A DNA stretch of 64,000 nucleotides, taken from assembly GCA_028386065.3 (NCBI GenBank), contig JAKUCV010004528.1:109780-173779 (forward strand). Reading direction: 5' to 3'. Both the position numbers and the translations under genes were made by a program. Of the stretch, positions 1 through 10,680 are shown piece after piece. Under the pieces are notes generated by a model that ran no database searches, was not told where the DNA came from, and saw only the letters and a list, made by a program, of their open reading frames with translations. Position 1 is the stretch's first letter. Each line of letters begins with the position of its first letter. The DNA comes from Turnera subulata (Eukaryota; Streptophyta; Magnoliopsida; Malpighiales; Passifloraceae).

Positions 1-219
1 GCATACAGTGTTAGTGAGTTATTAAGTCTTCCGCTGTGCACTGTTTTCATTATTATTGGGCCATTGGGCCGGATGGGTTTTTATTGTTGTTGATTTTATT
101 ATGGGCTGTCGAGCCCGAGTTATTGCTGTTCACACTGTATGCTTGGGCTTATTTGGTTGGGTTGTCACAGTTCCGGCTCGTGTTTACTGTGTACGGTAAA
201 TACGGGTCGGGGCGTTTCA
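1..219 (+). mobile_element. 3' end of a Tekay-like LTR, cut by window edge
   Basis: The stretch ending in GTAAATACGGGTCGGGGCG and TTTCA is a diverged reverse-complement match to the outer ends of the long LTRs at 15352 and 20783. Shared blocks include TTGGTTGGGT, CACAGTTCCGG and GGTAAATACGGGTCGGGGCG. No primer-binding site follows position 219, so this is the outer end of a 3' LTR or a solo LTR whose remainder lies left of the window. The following 180 bases (220-399) are AT-rich with no recognisable gene. Confidence 0.7.
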
Positions 220-401
220 CCTTATATTTTTAAATCCATCTTTCAAATTCCTTAAAATAGAATTAATTTTTAGTTTATTTTTATTTTTTTAAAATATACT
301 AAAAACTAATATATTTGCTAGTTAAAAGAATAATTCAATTGTCTTAATTTAATCAACACCATTAACTTAATCAGACAGTTAAGACAATAAAAAATTAGCC
401 A

Positions 402-881
402 TCACTTAAGACAATAAACAAGAAGCAGGAACTTGATAATAAACATGGAAAGAAACATCCGACAAAGTAGCCATATTGGCCAAAGAATCCGCCACACAAT
501 TACCCTCTCGGAAAGTATGGCCAAGCACAAGAGGCCTTGTATCCGGAGCGATTCCACGGCAATGTTATCCTGCCGTTGAAGAGTCTTCAGCAAAGCTATT
601 GAATCCACTTCCAAGATAATGCAGCGAGATCCACCAGACCAAGTGTGTGAGAGCCCTAAATAAACTGCCCATAACTCAGTTTTAAAGGCTGAACAGAAGT
701 AAAGCTTTGCGGTGAATCTGAATTGCCAGTTCCCCTCAAGAGAACAACAAATGCGGCCGGCACCCGCCAACCTCGGGTTGCTCTTACATGCCCCTTCAGT
801 ATTAAGTTTAAACCAACCTGTTGGAGGAGGGTACCAACGAACCATCTGCACATGTTTGGCACAAACATCAGGCTCCCCCAT
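402..881 (-). pseudogene. LINE RNase H domain remnant
   Basis: The minus-strand translation has the plant LINE RNase H (RVT_3-like) order: PPPTGWFKLNTEGA near the start, an AGAG turn, a CSAF..ELWAVYLGL helix and LEVDS with the second acidic residue. The first catalytic Asp (usually NxDGA) is Glu here (NTEGA), and the frame degrades after about residue 105. The domain would remove RNA from the RNA/DNA hybrid during target-primed reverse transcription. It is the 3' portion of LINE A, separated from the zf-RVT part by the solo LTR. Not expected to be functional. Confidence 0.7.
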
Positions 882-988
882 TGGGTCTCACCTGCCTTTT
901 CAATATCCTAACAAAGGACAGAATCTCTTAGCATAAAAAAAAGACAGAATCTCCGACATAGAAAAATAACCAATGCGCCTTCTGTTAA

Positions 989-2432
989 TGTGAACATCCA
1001 AATTTGACCCACCTATATTTTTTTAATTTGGGCTTTTAACATGTTTAAACTTTGTGATTATTGAGATGATTTAATTTTGGACTAAAGATAGGTTTAGAGT
1101 CCGGATTAAAAAGATGCGGATCCTCAAGCAATAATGGCCCATAAAAACACATTACTTGCAGCTTAATTTAGTTCTATGTTTTGTGAAAATTAAGAATTAA
1201 AATTTTTTTTTCCTGCTTTGTGTTTTTATGGCAAGAGAGAGTAGAAAAGAGGCAAAATTTGATGTGTTATTGCTAAAGAGGAAAAGTTAGGGTGTAGCCT
1301 ACAAGTTAGGAGTGTTCCTGACTCTAGAAGCAACAAGAATGGGCGTGGGAAACAAGTAAAATCGGATTTAGGGAGAATTGGACTAAAAAAAGAAAAGAAC
1401 AGGAACAGTACTCGGGCCTGGGCGGTCATGGCGCCATGACTGCCAGGCTTGGGCAGTCTTTGAGGAATGACAGTCATGGCGACATGACCGCCAGGGTTGG
1501 GCAGTCATGCGTTCCAGAAACGGAATTTTTCTTGTTTTTTCCTCTTTTCTTGATCATAGCTTTCAACTATCATATCTAGGGATTCAATCTCGACCCTAGG
1601 ATTAAAAAGAAGACCCTTGAGGCCCTGAAAACTATAAACAGACCCCCCCTACACACATAAAGGACACAACACAATTCTATTCTTTTCTACACACTAGAAG
1701 CTTAGGTGCTTGGAGAAACTCTTCTCTTCCGAGCCTAGAAATCTTTTGAGGAGCTGTTATTATAGAGAAATTTAGTGGAGAGGAGCAGTAGGAAGGAGTT
1801 AGCAAGAGGAGATCAAGATGATATTGAAGATAGAGCTAGGAGTGAAAGAAGTGTTGAGTAGAAGACAACCCGAAGCAATGAGCTAGAGTAGAGCTACAAG
1901 AGGTATAATTTTGATTCTTTTCTAATCTTTTGCTGCTGATTTCGTGATTGCTTGCTGCTGTGATGATGATGATGCGATTGTGATGTGATACCATGTAAGA
2001 ACTACTTGATTTTTGAACCCGATCGTCGGGGTACATAGGTGGTTTCTAGAGGTGGAAACTCAGGCTCAATTGTTTGTTATTTTCTGTTTTATTTTTGTTT
2101 TTCTATTATTATTGTTGTTGTTGTGTTGAATTCAACACTTGTGCACTTGCACAAGGCATACTTTTGTTCTTCAATTGTACACGATTTCGCTCCAACACGG
2201 ATGAATGCCTAACACCTTCCCATCTGTGACGAACCCCTAAAACCAACATCTTTGGTTCGTTATGACCGGTTGCCTTATAAAGTTGATGATGCTTAAAAAA
2301 AGTTTTTTTCCTGAATTTTCCCAAGCAATAAAATTCGGGTGGTGACTCCTTTAATGTTGGATGTTGGTTAAGAAGAAAATGTAAGAATAAAGTGAGGAGG
2401 TCAATTAATTTTTTTTGGCCTGGTTCCTCACA
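989..2432 (+). mobile_element. Solo LTR (1444 bp) with 5-bp target duplication GTTAA
   Basis: GTTAA occurs at 984-988 and 2433-2437. The bounded sequence starts TGTGA and ends TCACA, a perfect 5-bp inverted terminus of TG...CA type. A CTATAAACA promoter-like box near 1631 suggests plus orientation. The end (GGGTGGTGACTCC, then an A/T-rich tail) resembles U5 regions of plant LTR elements. No coding region, primer-binding site or polypurine tract is attached, so it is the product of LTR-LTR recombination. The family was not determined. Confidence 0.8.
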
Positions 2433-2437
2433 GTTAA

Positions 2438-3680
2438 TAACCCATGCATTTCGCCAACCCCATAATTTCCAAAGCGTCACACCAAACAAAACATGCCACT
2501 TCCATTGAACACCCATACCATAATTCAAGGACAAATTACGAGTAAGCCAAGAGGAGAAAGACCCAACACAGAACTCCTGCCATTGATGAGGCGGAACCAG
2601 CTTCCACCATACATGCCGAGCACGCCAGTAATCCCAGAATATATGTAGCAGATTCTCGGCTATGCCTGAACACACCGGGCAATAAGGTTGGTCGGTGAGT
2701 TTTTCACCGATGACGCATATCATTACTACATAATTTTTCGTGGGCAGTAAGCAAGAGAAAAGAACGAACCCGTTGTGGACCAGGCCAATGCCACACAAGC
2801 TTCCAGATAGCATGTACCAGATCCCAGTGATTGTTGGCTAGTAAGGAATAGGCAGACTTGGGGTAAAAAATCCTGAGTCAGACCAACCCCGCGAGAGAGA
2901 GTCGCACTGGCCCGTGATAGGAGGTAGCATAGCAGCCACCTTAAAAACATAGTCATTTGATGAAAGCGAGTAGAAAAGAGCCCAATTCCAACCCCTGAAG
3001 GAGTAATGAAATTGCTAACATGCAATGAAGCTTTGTCTCTGGGATAACCCCAACAACATACTTCAAAAGAGGGCCGTGGCAGTTGTCAGCCCACCAATCA
3101 GTGCAAAAAGAGACCTGTGTCCCATCCCTAGTGACCCATTTAATGCCACTCTGAACTACATGCCAGAGTTTAGGAAGATTACGCCATAAAAGAGATTGAT
3201 CCCGGCGGTCATTCAAGACAACTTGCGCACCCGCACCTGCAAATATTTTGCCGAAAGCACACCGCACCACAAAGCTTGCTCCCTATTCAGTAACTTCCAC
3301 ACGAATTTCATAAGTAGCGCCTCATTGAAAAAATACATCTATCTTAGTCCCACGCCACTCGAGTTTTTTTGGTTGGCAAACTAAATGCCAATTTACCAGA
3401 TGAATTTTCCTCACCACGTGTCTATCACCCCAAATGAAGTTGCGACAAAGTTGCTCTATAGTATTGCAAATATTCTGAGGAATTTTAGTCGACTGATTGT
3501 GTAGACAGGAAATGTACATAACACCAATTGGCAAAGAGTAATTCTCTCTGCCAGAGATAATTGATCCACCTTCCAACCAGCTAACCGATTGTCAACTGCG
3601 TCCACCATGTAAGAGAATGTATTATAGTTACTCTACCATTATAAAGCGGAGCCCCTGCTTTTCGGATGATATCATGGTTG
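2438..3680 (-). pseudogene. LINE ORF2 fragment: RT C-terminus, connection and zf-RVT
   Basis: Minus-strand frames show LCRNFIWGD (about 3450), the region after the RT palm, and a zinc-binding motif of zf-RVT type (CPVC...ENLLHIFWDCW-like) near 2700-2640, followed by LFGVTLWKLWGWRNAWV ending at the solo LTR. At least three frame changes are needed to read it. It parallels LINE B (7800-5776), so the two are separate copies of related L1-type LINEs. Confidence 0.7.
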
Positions 3681-3691
3681 GATTTGATTTG

Positions 3692-4050
3692 CTACTAGAA
3701 TGAGATAAAGAGCTAATCTTGCCTTTGAGCAGTGCACAGACTTAAAAGAAGCATAAATTTTTGCTTTCTGCGGAGGCTTTTGAATGTGAAACCATAATTT
3801 TTGAAGTACCTAGCCCTGAAGGGGTGCCTTTGGGACCGAATGTCGCCAATCATCTCCATTTCCTACGGATCCTTATTTTTATTGCTATAATACAATGCCT
3901 TTATCGTAGTATGATCTGCTAGAGTGGATGTGGTGTGTTGGAATTACTGTCCAAAATTGGATTCGGAACAAGGGAAGAGGCTGAAAATAGTTTATTCATG
4001 CATTAGCAACTTGCATCGGTCAATCTGTTTGCAAATGCAAATCATTCATT
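3692..4050 (+). repeat. Relic of BAHD 3' flank (unit 0 of the tandem array)
   Basis: This stretch matches the sequence downstream of the BAHD genes: AAAGAGCTAATCTTGCC, TTTTGAATGTGAAA, CCCTGAAGGGGTG, TATGATCTGCT and the CATTCATTCATT end. The same blocks occur at about 35165-35530, 44310-44895 and 53100-53240. The BAHD gene that preceded it is gone, so I infer a lost unit 0 of the array. LINE C was inserted at its CATTCATTCATT end. Confidence 0.7.
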
Positions 4051-4655
4051 CATTCATTTTTTTTTATGAATAACGATCCTTCGTTGATGAATAAAAAGAA
4101 AACAGGGGAGTCATCAAAGAGATAACCCTCCTACAAACTCTGTACAACTAGAAATCTACCAGTATAATAACAGAACCACACAGAAAGAAAGATAAGCATA
4201 ATAAGGCTATACCAACAACGGTTTACACACAGGACCAGACCAAGACAAAATACAATCAGCTTGGATGAGCATGGCAGCCAGATCATAGCAAAAGTTGAGT
4301 TGATAGGCCTTGAACCAGTTTAGAGAGCAAACCAACGACACCTCCATCATTCTTCCCGAATCCACCTCTATATTATCAAAAATCTTTTTATTCCTACCAA
4401 GCCAAATATTCCAAACATTTTCAAAAAATATCACCATCCATGGAGCTCTAGCTTTCACTGAACCAACCAAGCCCATCTATTGAAAAAATAACTCTTCCAA
4501 AATTGTTGGGACGCACCAACTAACCCCCCACCAAGCACAAAATTTATTCCATAACCACCAAATATACTTACAATGAACAAAGAGATGATCTCGCAGTTCT
4601 ATCTCCACTCCACAAAATAGGCACCCTGCATTTTCCCTTTCGACTAGATTGATCC
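4051..4655 (-). mobile_element. LINE C 3' fragment (5'-truncated)
   Basis: On the minus strand a zf-RVT motif (CLFC...DHLFVHC, about 4610-4560) is followed by WWGVSWCVPT, then IWLGRNKKIFDN and the conserved LINE tail, ending in a poly(T) on the plus strand at 4051-4062. One in-frame stop falls between the two blocks (near 4474). The 3' terminus next to the poly(A) tract resembles those at 38410, 44477, 53289 and 61544. It was inserted at the end of the BAHD 3' flank relic. Confidence 0.75.
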
Positions 4656-4675
4656 TGGTAAGGAAGCCTCTAACC

Positions 4676-4860
4676 GCACACTACCAATTTCTTGGTCGTT
4701 ACTTACGGCTTTTTCTTACAGCAGCATTCCGTAAGGAAATGGCAATGACTTTCTTTCTGACTCCTTACGGATTCCTTACAGTTTTTAATAAATATTTTTT
4801 AATGTTTCCTTACAGATTCCTTACGGTTAAGTCCGTAAGGAATCTCATTATTCGATTTTC
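4676..4860. mobile_element. Possible CACTA-type subterminal region
   Basis: A CACTACCAATTTCTTGG-like start at 4678 is followed by at least six short copies of TTACGG or its complement CCGTAA in both orientations (4700-4850). The last pair forms CCTTACGG..CCGTAAGG. Clustered, inverted subterminal motifs behind a CACTA end are typical of CACTA/En-Spm elements. The opposite terminus and a 3-bp target duplication were not found, so this remains tentative. Confidence 0.3.
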
Positions 4861-4969
4861 CCCCCTTCAATTTCCCTCTCTTGCAGCTTGTATATATATT
4901 TTTAGGAACTTTGTAATAAATGGATACGGCATCGTTGAGCAAGATGAAATCATAGGGTTGGGTTGATGA

Positions 4970-5461
4970 TATAAATTGTTCTTTAACACTCTCTCACTTC
5001 TCATTTACTGCTATACACTCTCTCTCTTCCCTCCCCATCTCTCTCGTTTCTCTCCTTTTTAAGAAACCCTAGCCGCCGCCGCCATCGCCATGTTCGCCTC
5101 CTCCCCTACCGGCCACCACCGACTCACCACTCATCGCGGCCTCTCCCCTATCGATGAGCATCGCCGGCCGCCTCTAACGATCGGATATATCATCCTATTC
5201 CCCCGATCACAAGGGAAAAGAGAGGTGCTCGAGCGGCGACTTTCTCCGACGATTGAGTTCACCATTAACACTGTCCGGCCTCCACCGGAACTACCTTCCT
5301 CGTCTTCTCCTTCTCGTCGAAAAACTTCAGACTTCAGGCTGAGGCCCGCGATAGACAAGGTTCCTCTTCTCCCTCCGATGGAGCAGCAGCCACCTGGGAG
5401 GAATTTAGGTTATTTGATTTTACTGGTGATTTGTCTTCCTCCAGGCAATCTAAGTACTTAA
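4970..5461 (+). CDS. Promoter/first-exon-like segment, 123-codon ORF of unknown function
   Basis: TATAAATT at 4970 is followed by a long CT-rich stretch like a plant pyrimidine patch (4985-5060), then AAACCCTAGCCGCCGCC and an ATG in good context at 5090. The 123-codon ORF (5090-5461) is rich in Pro, Ser and Arg and resembles no family I recognise. CCTCCAGGCAATC near its end could be a splice boundary. It lies between LINE C and LINE B beside a CACTA-like stretch, so it may be a host first exon carried by a transposon or the stranded start of a broken gene. GC content is higher than in its neighbours. Coding status is uncertain. Confidence 0.35.
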
Positions 5462-5692
5462 ATCACATTATGCATTCAAAGTGTTCGTTGAAACTCCCCA
5501 CCGAAGTCAGCTTGAACTGACAAGGACCTGCTTCTAAATCTCTATGGTTAGCTGATTCTAAGTCTTTTGTTCTAGGTTTTCAGTAGCAATTTTTCTATAT
5601 GCATACAATGAATCTATTTTCTGGTTGCTAGTTATTGCTTTCATTCGAGATATATTCGTGAGGGCATGATGCTTGCTACTGAAGTCAGCTTG
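5462..5692. other. Unassigned stretch with a 12-bp direct repeat
   Basis: No gene is seen. GAAGTCAGCTTG occurs at 5503-5514 and 5681-5692, 166 bp apart. The right copy lies at the edge of LINE B, so the pair could be a target duplication around a small insertion, or chance. Confidence 0.3.
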
Positions 5693-5775
5693 CACCCACC
5701 CCACATCCCGCCATTGCCGAACTGGTTTGCTACTCACTAAGAGTTTGGCATGGAGGGTCAGTTGAATCTCATTGA

Positions 5776-6788
5776 CTAGATGAAATATAGCAGGAACAGA
5801 ATAGAAGCCAATATTATGTCGTCCAAAAACCCAGCCGTTGCGCCAACCCTACAATTGCCAGAGGGTGACACCAAAAATAGTTGGCTAGGAGCATGAAGTA
5901 GTACTACCAAAAGCTCCACTGAAATTCCTACGTAGCCAAGTATGCAGAGGACCCGAATTAAACTCAGTCCACATGTCAGGATGAACAAGTTTCCTCCAAA
6001 CCCGTTAGGCACGCCAGCATCCCCGTAACACATGGAGAGTATTTTCCAATACCCCATGACAAGCTTGACAACTCGGCAAAGCTGTAAAACGACGTCTGAA
6101 CCTCTGATCATTGGTCATAAGGCGTTCATACACCACCAACCAAAGGAAATAACAAATGCGTTGAGGCCCTTCCCATTTCCAAACCTAATTCTAGATAGTA
6201 TCAGAAGGGTTCCATGTGTTCTTAGCCAGAAATTCATATGCGGACTTCAAAGTAAAGAAACCAGAATCAGAGAGATCCCAACATACCTAGTCAACTTGAC
6301 CATAAATAGTAGATAGCATAGCTGCCACCTGAAGAACGATCTTCTGAGGAAGAAGATCACTCAAAAAGCTCCAATTCCATTCACCCGAAGCCGTAACAAA
6401 GCTAGCTAAAGGCCAATGCAATTGTTCATCTGCCACACGACTAGTAGCAAACTGAAGCAGAAAACCATTGCAAACCTCAACCCACGAATCAATCCAAAAC
6501 CGAATCTGCCGCTCGTCTCCAATCACCCATCGAACCCCCTGCTCCACTGCCTACCAAACCAACTTAATAGCCCTCCAAATTGGGGAGCCAATAGTCTTAT
6601 CACCCATAGAAACTCCACCACCCACAATCTGAAAGTATTTAGCAGATAACACTTTGACCCAAAGCCGGTCCTCAAAACTAAGGATGGCCCAAGCCAGCTT
6701 CAGAATCAAAGCATCATTAAACCAGTGAAGATGACGGAGCTCCACAATTTCCTATCCTCAACAGTGTCACCCCAAATAAAGTTACGAC
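5776..6788 (-). pseudogene. LINE B ORF2 3' portion (post-RT and zf-RVT)
   Basis: Minus-strand segments include LHWFNDALILKLAWAI (about 6730-6680), GVRWVIGDERQIRFWIDSW (about 6540-6490) and the ENTLHVLRGCWRA zinc-binding segment near 6030. These match the order in other L1-type ORF2 C-termini. Frameshifts separate them. The segment continues LINE B RT across the MITE: the RT sequence ...ERLCRN at 7283 resumes as FIWGDT at 6780. Confidence 0.65.
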
Positions 6789-7274
6789 CAAGGTTTTGAA
6801 AATCGGACCGGACATTGAACCGGTGAAGGGGATGTTCAAGGAGAACCGCGGTTCGTCCGGATTTGACCGGGAGTTTAACCGTTTTACTAATTTTTTAAAA
6901 AAATAGTTAAAATATATTCATTATAATAATTTTATGATTAAAATTAAAGTCATTCTCAATATATACTAAAATTTATGTAAAGATAACATTAATGTATAAT
7001 ATTTTAGTTGGTTAGTGACTATAAATATTGTTAGCAGGTCAAGTGTTCAAACCTTATCCTCACCATTTTAAAAAAATTAAAATGAAAAGGTAGAGGTTCA
7101 ACCGTCCAAAACCGTGAACGGTCTGACCGATTCGTCGAAAACTGGCCGGTTCGCCCGGTTCTCGACAGTTATAAAAACAACACTAAAACCGTGGTCAACC
7201 GAACCGGAGCTTTGGCAAAATCCCGGTTAACCCGGTTGAACCGGCCAGTCCGGTCCGGTTTTAATAACCTTGGT
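6789..7274. mobile_element. hAT-type MITE (486 bp) with 8-bp target duplication
   Basis: GTTACGAC is duplicated exactly at 6781-6788 and 7275-7282. The element has imperfect terminal inverted repeats of about 25 bp: CAAGGTTTTGAAAATCGGAC on the left, and CAAGGTTATTAAAACCGGAC as the reverse complement of the right end. An 8-bp duplication with CA...TG ends is characteristic of hAT elements. It carries no ORF, so it is non-autonomous. Its interior is rich in repeated ACCGG/CCGGT motifs. It interrupts LINE B RT, and removing it with one duplication restores the LCRNFIWG motif. Confidence 0.85.
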
Positions 7275-7282
7275 TACGACAC

Positions 7283-8165
7283 AACCGTTCAATCTCCAAA
7301 CAGACACCCTTTGGTAACTTAGCTGATTGCATAGTGTACACTGGAAGTGTACACAAAACAGATTGATAAAGAGTAAGGTGAACAGCTAGGGATAGCTGAT
7401 CAAATTTCCATCCTGCCAAACGTTCTCGCACAGAGGTGATAATGGTTGCATAAGTGGCTTTCGTAACCCGGCCAGCATAAAGCGGCACTCCCAAATAGAT
7501 ACCCATTGTGCTGAAAACCACTGAGGCAACTGAGTTGACTCTGTAGCTCGTCAAACACATTGCGAGAAAAAAAATCTTGGTCTTAGCATAGTTCACCTTC
7601 TGTCCAGAAAAACGACAAAAAATATCAAGGCATTGCTGGATGACAGTGAGCTGCTCTACCAAAGCCTCCACAAATAACAACATATCATCAGCAAAAAGGA
7701 GATGAGACACTGGCGGCCCTCCATAATTAGCCGATAATGGCTTCCACCGACCCTCTTGGACTGTCTGCAGAACTAGATGTGAGAAACGCTCTAGGCAAAG
7801 CACAAAAAGGTAGGGGAAATGGGGATCCCCCTACTGCACCGCCTTTGAAGGTTTTTTAAACTCCGTAGTAGGAACTCCATTCCATAGAGCATGCATGTCA
7901 ACAGAAGAAAGACAAGACATTATAAGAGAGCATATTGACAAAGGAAAGCTAAGCTCCTCCAATACCACAACCGTCTTATTTGTGACATCAATGTTGATAG
8001 TACCCGAAAAAATCTCTTTCACAAAACGAAACAAATCCTGCTTGACAATCTCCCACTGACTTTGATAAAAATAGGCTTGAAAACCATCTGGACCCGGTGC
8101 TTTGAAACCATCCACTACCACTGCCAACAACCTTGACTGAATCACCTCCCTCACGCCACACAACC
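7283..8165 (-). pseudogene. LINE B reverse transcriptase remnant
   Basis: The minus strand encodes KAPGPDGFQAYFYQ (RT fingers start, about 8110), ALWNGVPT (about 7890), then LLFADDMLLF with the catalytic FADD pair (about 7680), GIYLGVPLYAGR (about 7500) and LAGWKFDQLSLA (about 7410), ending at IERLCRN beside the MITE. An in-frame stop at 7831 stands before GDPHFPYLF, where a Gln (RQGDP) is normal. The Ile/Asp-rich stretch between GFQ and ALWNG is missing, so about 100 residues are deleted. It encoded the polymerase for target-primed reverse transcription and is now inactive. Confidence 0.75.
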
Positions 8166-8400
8166 CACAAACCACCAGAAAAGCCAACGGCATCTACTCG
8201 GAAACTCCGCGTGAATCCCCAAGACTCGATAATGGCTTGTGCACATTCCCTACTAACTCGTGGTTCAGCAACCACCAACAATTGTACATGATGCATTTGC
8301 CTAAGGTCACGAATTGCATTTTTAATTGCGGTGCTCGAAGCACCATGTACATTCCAATATAGAGTCTGCATAAAAATATGGATAAATGAGGACACACCGA
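8166..8400 (-). pseudogene. LINE B endonuclease N-terminus (EEP fold)
   Basis: The translation LYWNVHGASSTAIKNAIRDL, then LLVVAEPRVSRECA and FSGGLWVVW, is the start of a plant LINE apurinic-like endonuclease (WNxxG, xExR and GFSGG motifs). It is joined directly to the RT start near 8160, so the endonuclease catalytic C-terminal half is deleted. The normal function is nicking genomic DNA to prime insertion. Confidence 0.7.
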
Positions 8401-9075
8401 ACTCCATATGGAGTACCAAATCAAGCAACTTGAGAGGGCGATAACTCCGACTTACCAGAATTATCGCCACCCGAAGCATCCTCCACAACCTGATCATCAG
8501 GAACACCCAACGCAAGTAACCTTGATCCTGCGGTAACATCCAATTTTTCGGGTCCAGAAACCCGATCCGGTGGCTCCGGAGGGTTATCAACAGAAAGAAG
8601 AGAGGCTGAGTGTTCAGTAATAGAAACCCGAATTGCAGAGGACACATTGACCTGTTCTGAAGGAGAATAGAAGAATTGATAATCACGGGCGAGAGAGGGC
8701 TATCAACAGGGTGTGACATCTTAGAGGGCAGTTCCTGCATAACAACAGGTCCTAGGGAAAGTGAAGAAGCAGCAGAGCTACTGCCTCTGATGACAAAATC
8801 GGACCTCTTAGACACCACACCATGACTGGCATCACTAACCTGCACCACGATAGAACCTGTAGAACCTGGAGGAGCAACAACAATATCCATAGAAGCTTTG
8901 CCTTTGTTAGACCTTGGAGAAGCCACCTGAGATGATGAGAGTGCACCGACAACACTACATTAGAAGGCCGAACTAGAGACTGGCCCTCAGGTGTAACAAC
9001 TTCCTCCTCTTGGAGAGCACTCAAAGAAGCGAACCGAGAACCAGAGACCACGTTAGGACCCCCTGTAGCCTGCGC

Positions 9076-10155
9076 TTACACATCTGGTTTGGGACCCCTA
9101 GATCGGCCCCGACATTTTTTCTGAGCAAGCATCCACGGGCCGTGATTATCCAACAACTTTGGTCTATCTTCAACAACCTCATCATGAGCTCCAACTGCAT
9201 TCTCTTCCTCAGCAGCTTGCATATCCATCTTAGAAGGTGCATCAGGATCCGGGTTAATGTGACAATTCTCAAGACTTTGGCCATAGTGCCCACACATAAA
9301 ATAGACATTACTGAGCCCCTCATAAACCAGCCTCCAAACCTTACGGTGCATGTGGAATTTGGACAGCAAAGGCTTGGTAAGGTCCACCTCAACAGAAACT
9401 CTAGCATGCTTTACACGAGTGGCACGTAAGGTAACTTCATCAACTTTAATGGGACGACCAATCCTCCTTGCCACCCTGAGGAAAATAGTCTGATCATAGT
9501 ACTCACGAAAAAGCTTTGGAATTTGCACCCACACAACAGCCCTATCGATGATAGCCTCATCCGGGTCAAATATAGGTTACCCTTTGCGCACAGTAAGAAC
9601 ATGATCAGCAACTATCCAGGGTCCCTCATAGAACACCCGATTATAGTCCTGGTCATTAGTAAATTGAAGCAAATAGAAATCATTACCCATGTCAGCCATA
9701 ATATTCTCCCCCCTCGAATGCCACTAATTCATCAACGTACGATGCAGGAATCGATACCCCACTCTTTTGCCCAGTAGCTTGATAATCAATGTGTTCATCC
9801 AACGTCGATAATTTCGTTTCTTATCACTAGAAGAGAGACGAATGGTCGGACAAAAAGGGTCCTTATCATCCTCATCTTCTGGGTCGGAGTCCTCCAAAAC
9901 AAACCCCTCTAGGTCATCTGGTACAACATCCTCCATCGCCGCCTCCAGTGATGGGCCTGTCAACATCGATCTGTAGGAATCCTTTCTACGTGGCTCCACG
10001 GGAAAAAGACAATCTTCAGAACCCAACGGTTCTGTGGACTCACCTGCATGAGAATTAGTCCGCTTAACCTTCTTATTGCTCCGCTCCTGCTGATCTACCT
10101 CCTCTAGCGAGGCTTCAGGGACCACCACCACAGAGTGGCTGGTGGTCGCCGCCAC
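9076..10155 (-). pseudogene. LINE B ORF1 (DUF4283-like domain and CCHC knuckle), two nonsense codons
   Basis: A single frame runs from the ATG at 10155 to 9076, about 360 codons, with in-frame stops near 9724 (after RTLMN) and near 9579 (after LTVRKG). The N-terminal third is acidic and polar. The middle (MGNDFYLLQFTNDQDYNRVF, then GPWIVADHVLTV) is DUF4283-like. The C-terminal part (VDLTKPLLSKF, YEGLSNVYFMCGHYGQSLENC) is the zinc-knuckle region typical of plant LINE ORF1; one of its zinc ligands appears substituted (Tyr-Phe-Met-Cys). ORF1 proteins bind LINE RNA. The upstream 10156-10384 holds AT-rich sequence and no gene. Confidence 0.75.
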
Positions 10156-10680
10156 GGGAAATCCAAAACCCTAATACAAAGATTTTTTGTACGTTCGAAG
10201 TTTTCGCTCCTACACTATCTCATCAAAACAAAACTTCCTCTTAGGATAAAAAAAATATAGATAAAAATTTAGCAGAGCCAGGTTTCGATCTTGGGACCAG
10301 TGGGTTATGAGCCAACATGACAGATTTCATCAAAAAAAAAAAAATCAACGGTTGGGGGGAAGGGGGGTTAAATGGAGTTTAAGCCCTGCCATCAAGAGCG
10401 GATATAGGAGGGGAGCAAGGGGGGTCAGGCCCGCCCTAAATCCTACTTAATCTATTTATGGTAACAATATTATATGAAATGATAAGTGGCTTGGTGGTTG
10501 AGTGAGTGTTAATTGTTTTGAAAAACGCAGGTTTAAGTCATGCAACTGATCTTTTTTAAAAAAATTTCCCATGTTTTTGTTGGTGAAGCAAATTCAGTCC
10601 TTATAAATTTAAATAGTGTTATGATTTGACCCCTTTTTATTTTTTACACACTTAATTTAGCCCTTTCAAAACTTTTTTAC

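Larger units (their letters stand above)
400..3680 (-). mobile_element. LINE A (L1-type), 5'-truncated and interrupted by a solo LTR
   Basis: Minus-strand LINE ORF2 remnants lie on both sides of the solo LTR at 989-2432. From high to low coordinates they are the end of the RT and connection region (about 3680-2950), the zf-RVT zinc-binding region (about 2820-2440) and the RNase H domain (881-560). Joining 2438 to 983 keeps the reading frame across the junction, so both halves are one element. The 5' end is truncated within the RT, at the same region as the GVPLY motif of LINE B. Multiple stops and frameshifts show it is old. Confidence 0.75.
5693..10160 (-). mobile_element. LINE B (L1-type), ORF1 and ORF2, internally deleted
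   Basis: Reading from 10155 downward on the minus strand: ORF1 (10155-9076), endonuclease start (about 8390-8165), RT (8160-7283), a hAT-type MITE (6789-7274), post-RT region (6788-6290) and zf-RVT (about 6100-5980). The zf-RVT region reads ENTLHVLRGCW. The element has both ORFs of a plant L1 LINE but lost the C-terminal part of the endonuclease and part of the RT fingers by deletion. No RNase H follows 5693. It sits at the left edge of the hAT-like nest that begins at 10393. Confidence 0.75.

Noticed and set aside
1226..1477. 83-codon minus-strand ORF in the solo LTR
   Set aside because: Low-complexity Phe/Leu/Ser composition and position inside a solo LTR.
5503..5692. 12-bp direct repeat as a LINE or SINE target duplication
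   Set aside because: The 166 bp between the copies has no A-tract or recognisable element end, so chance or old duplication cannot be excluded.
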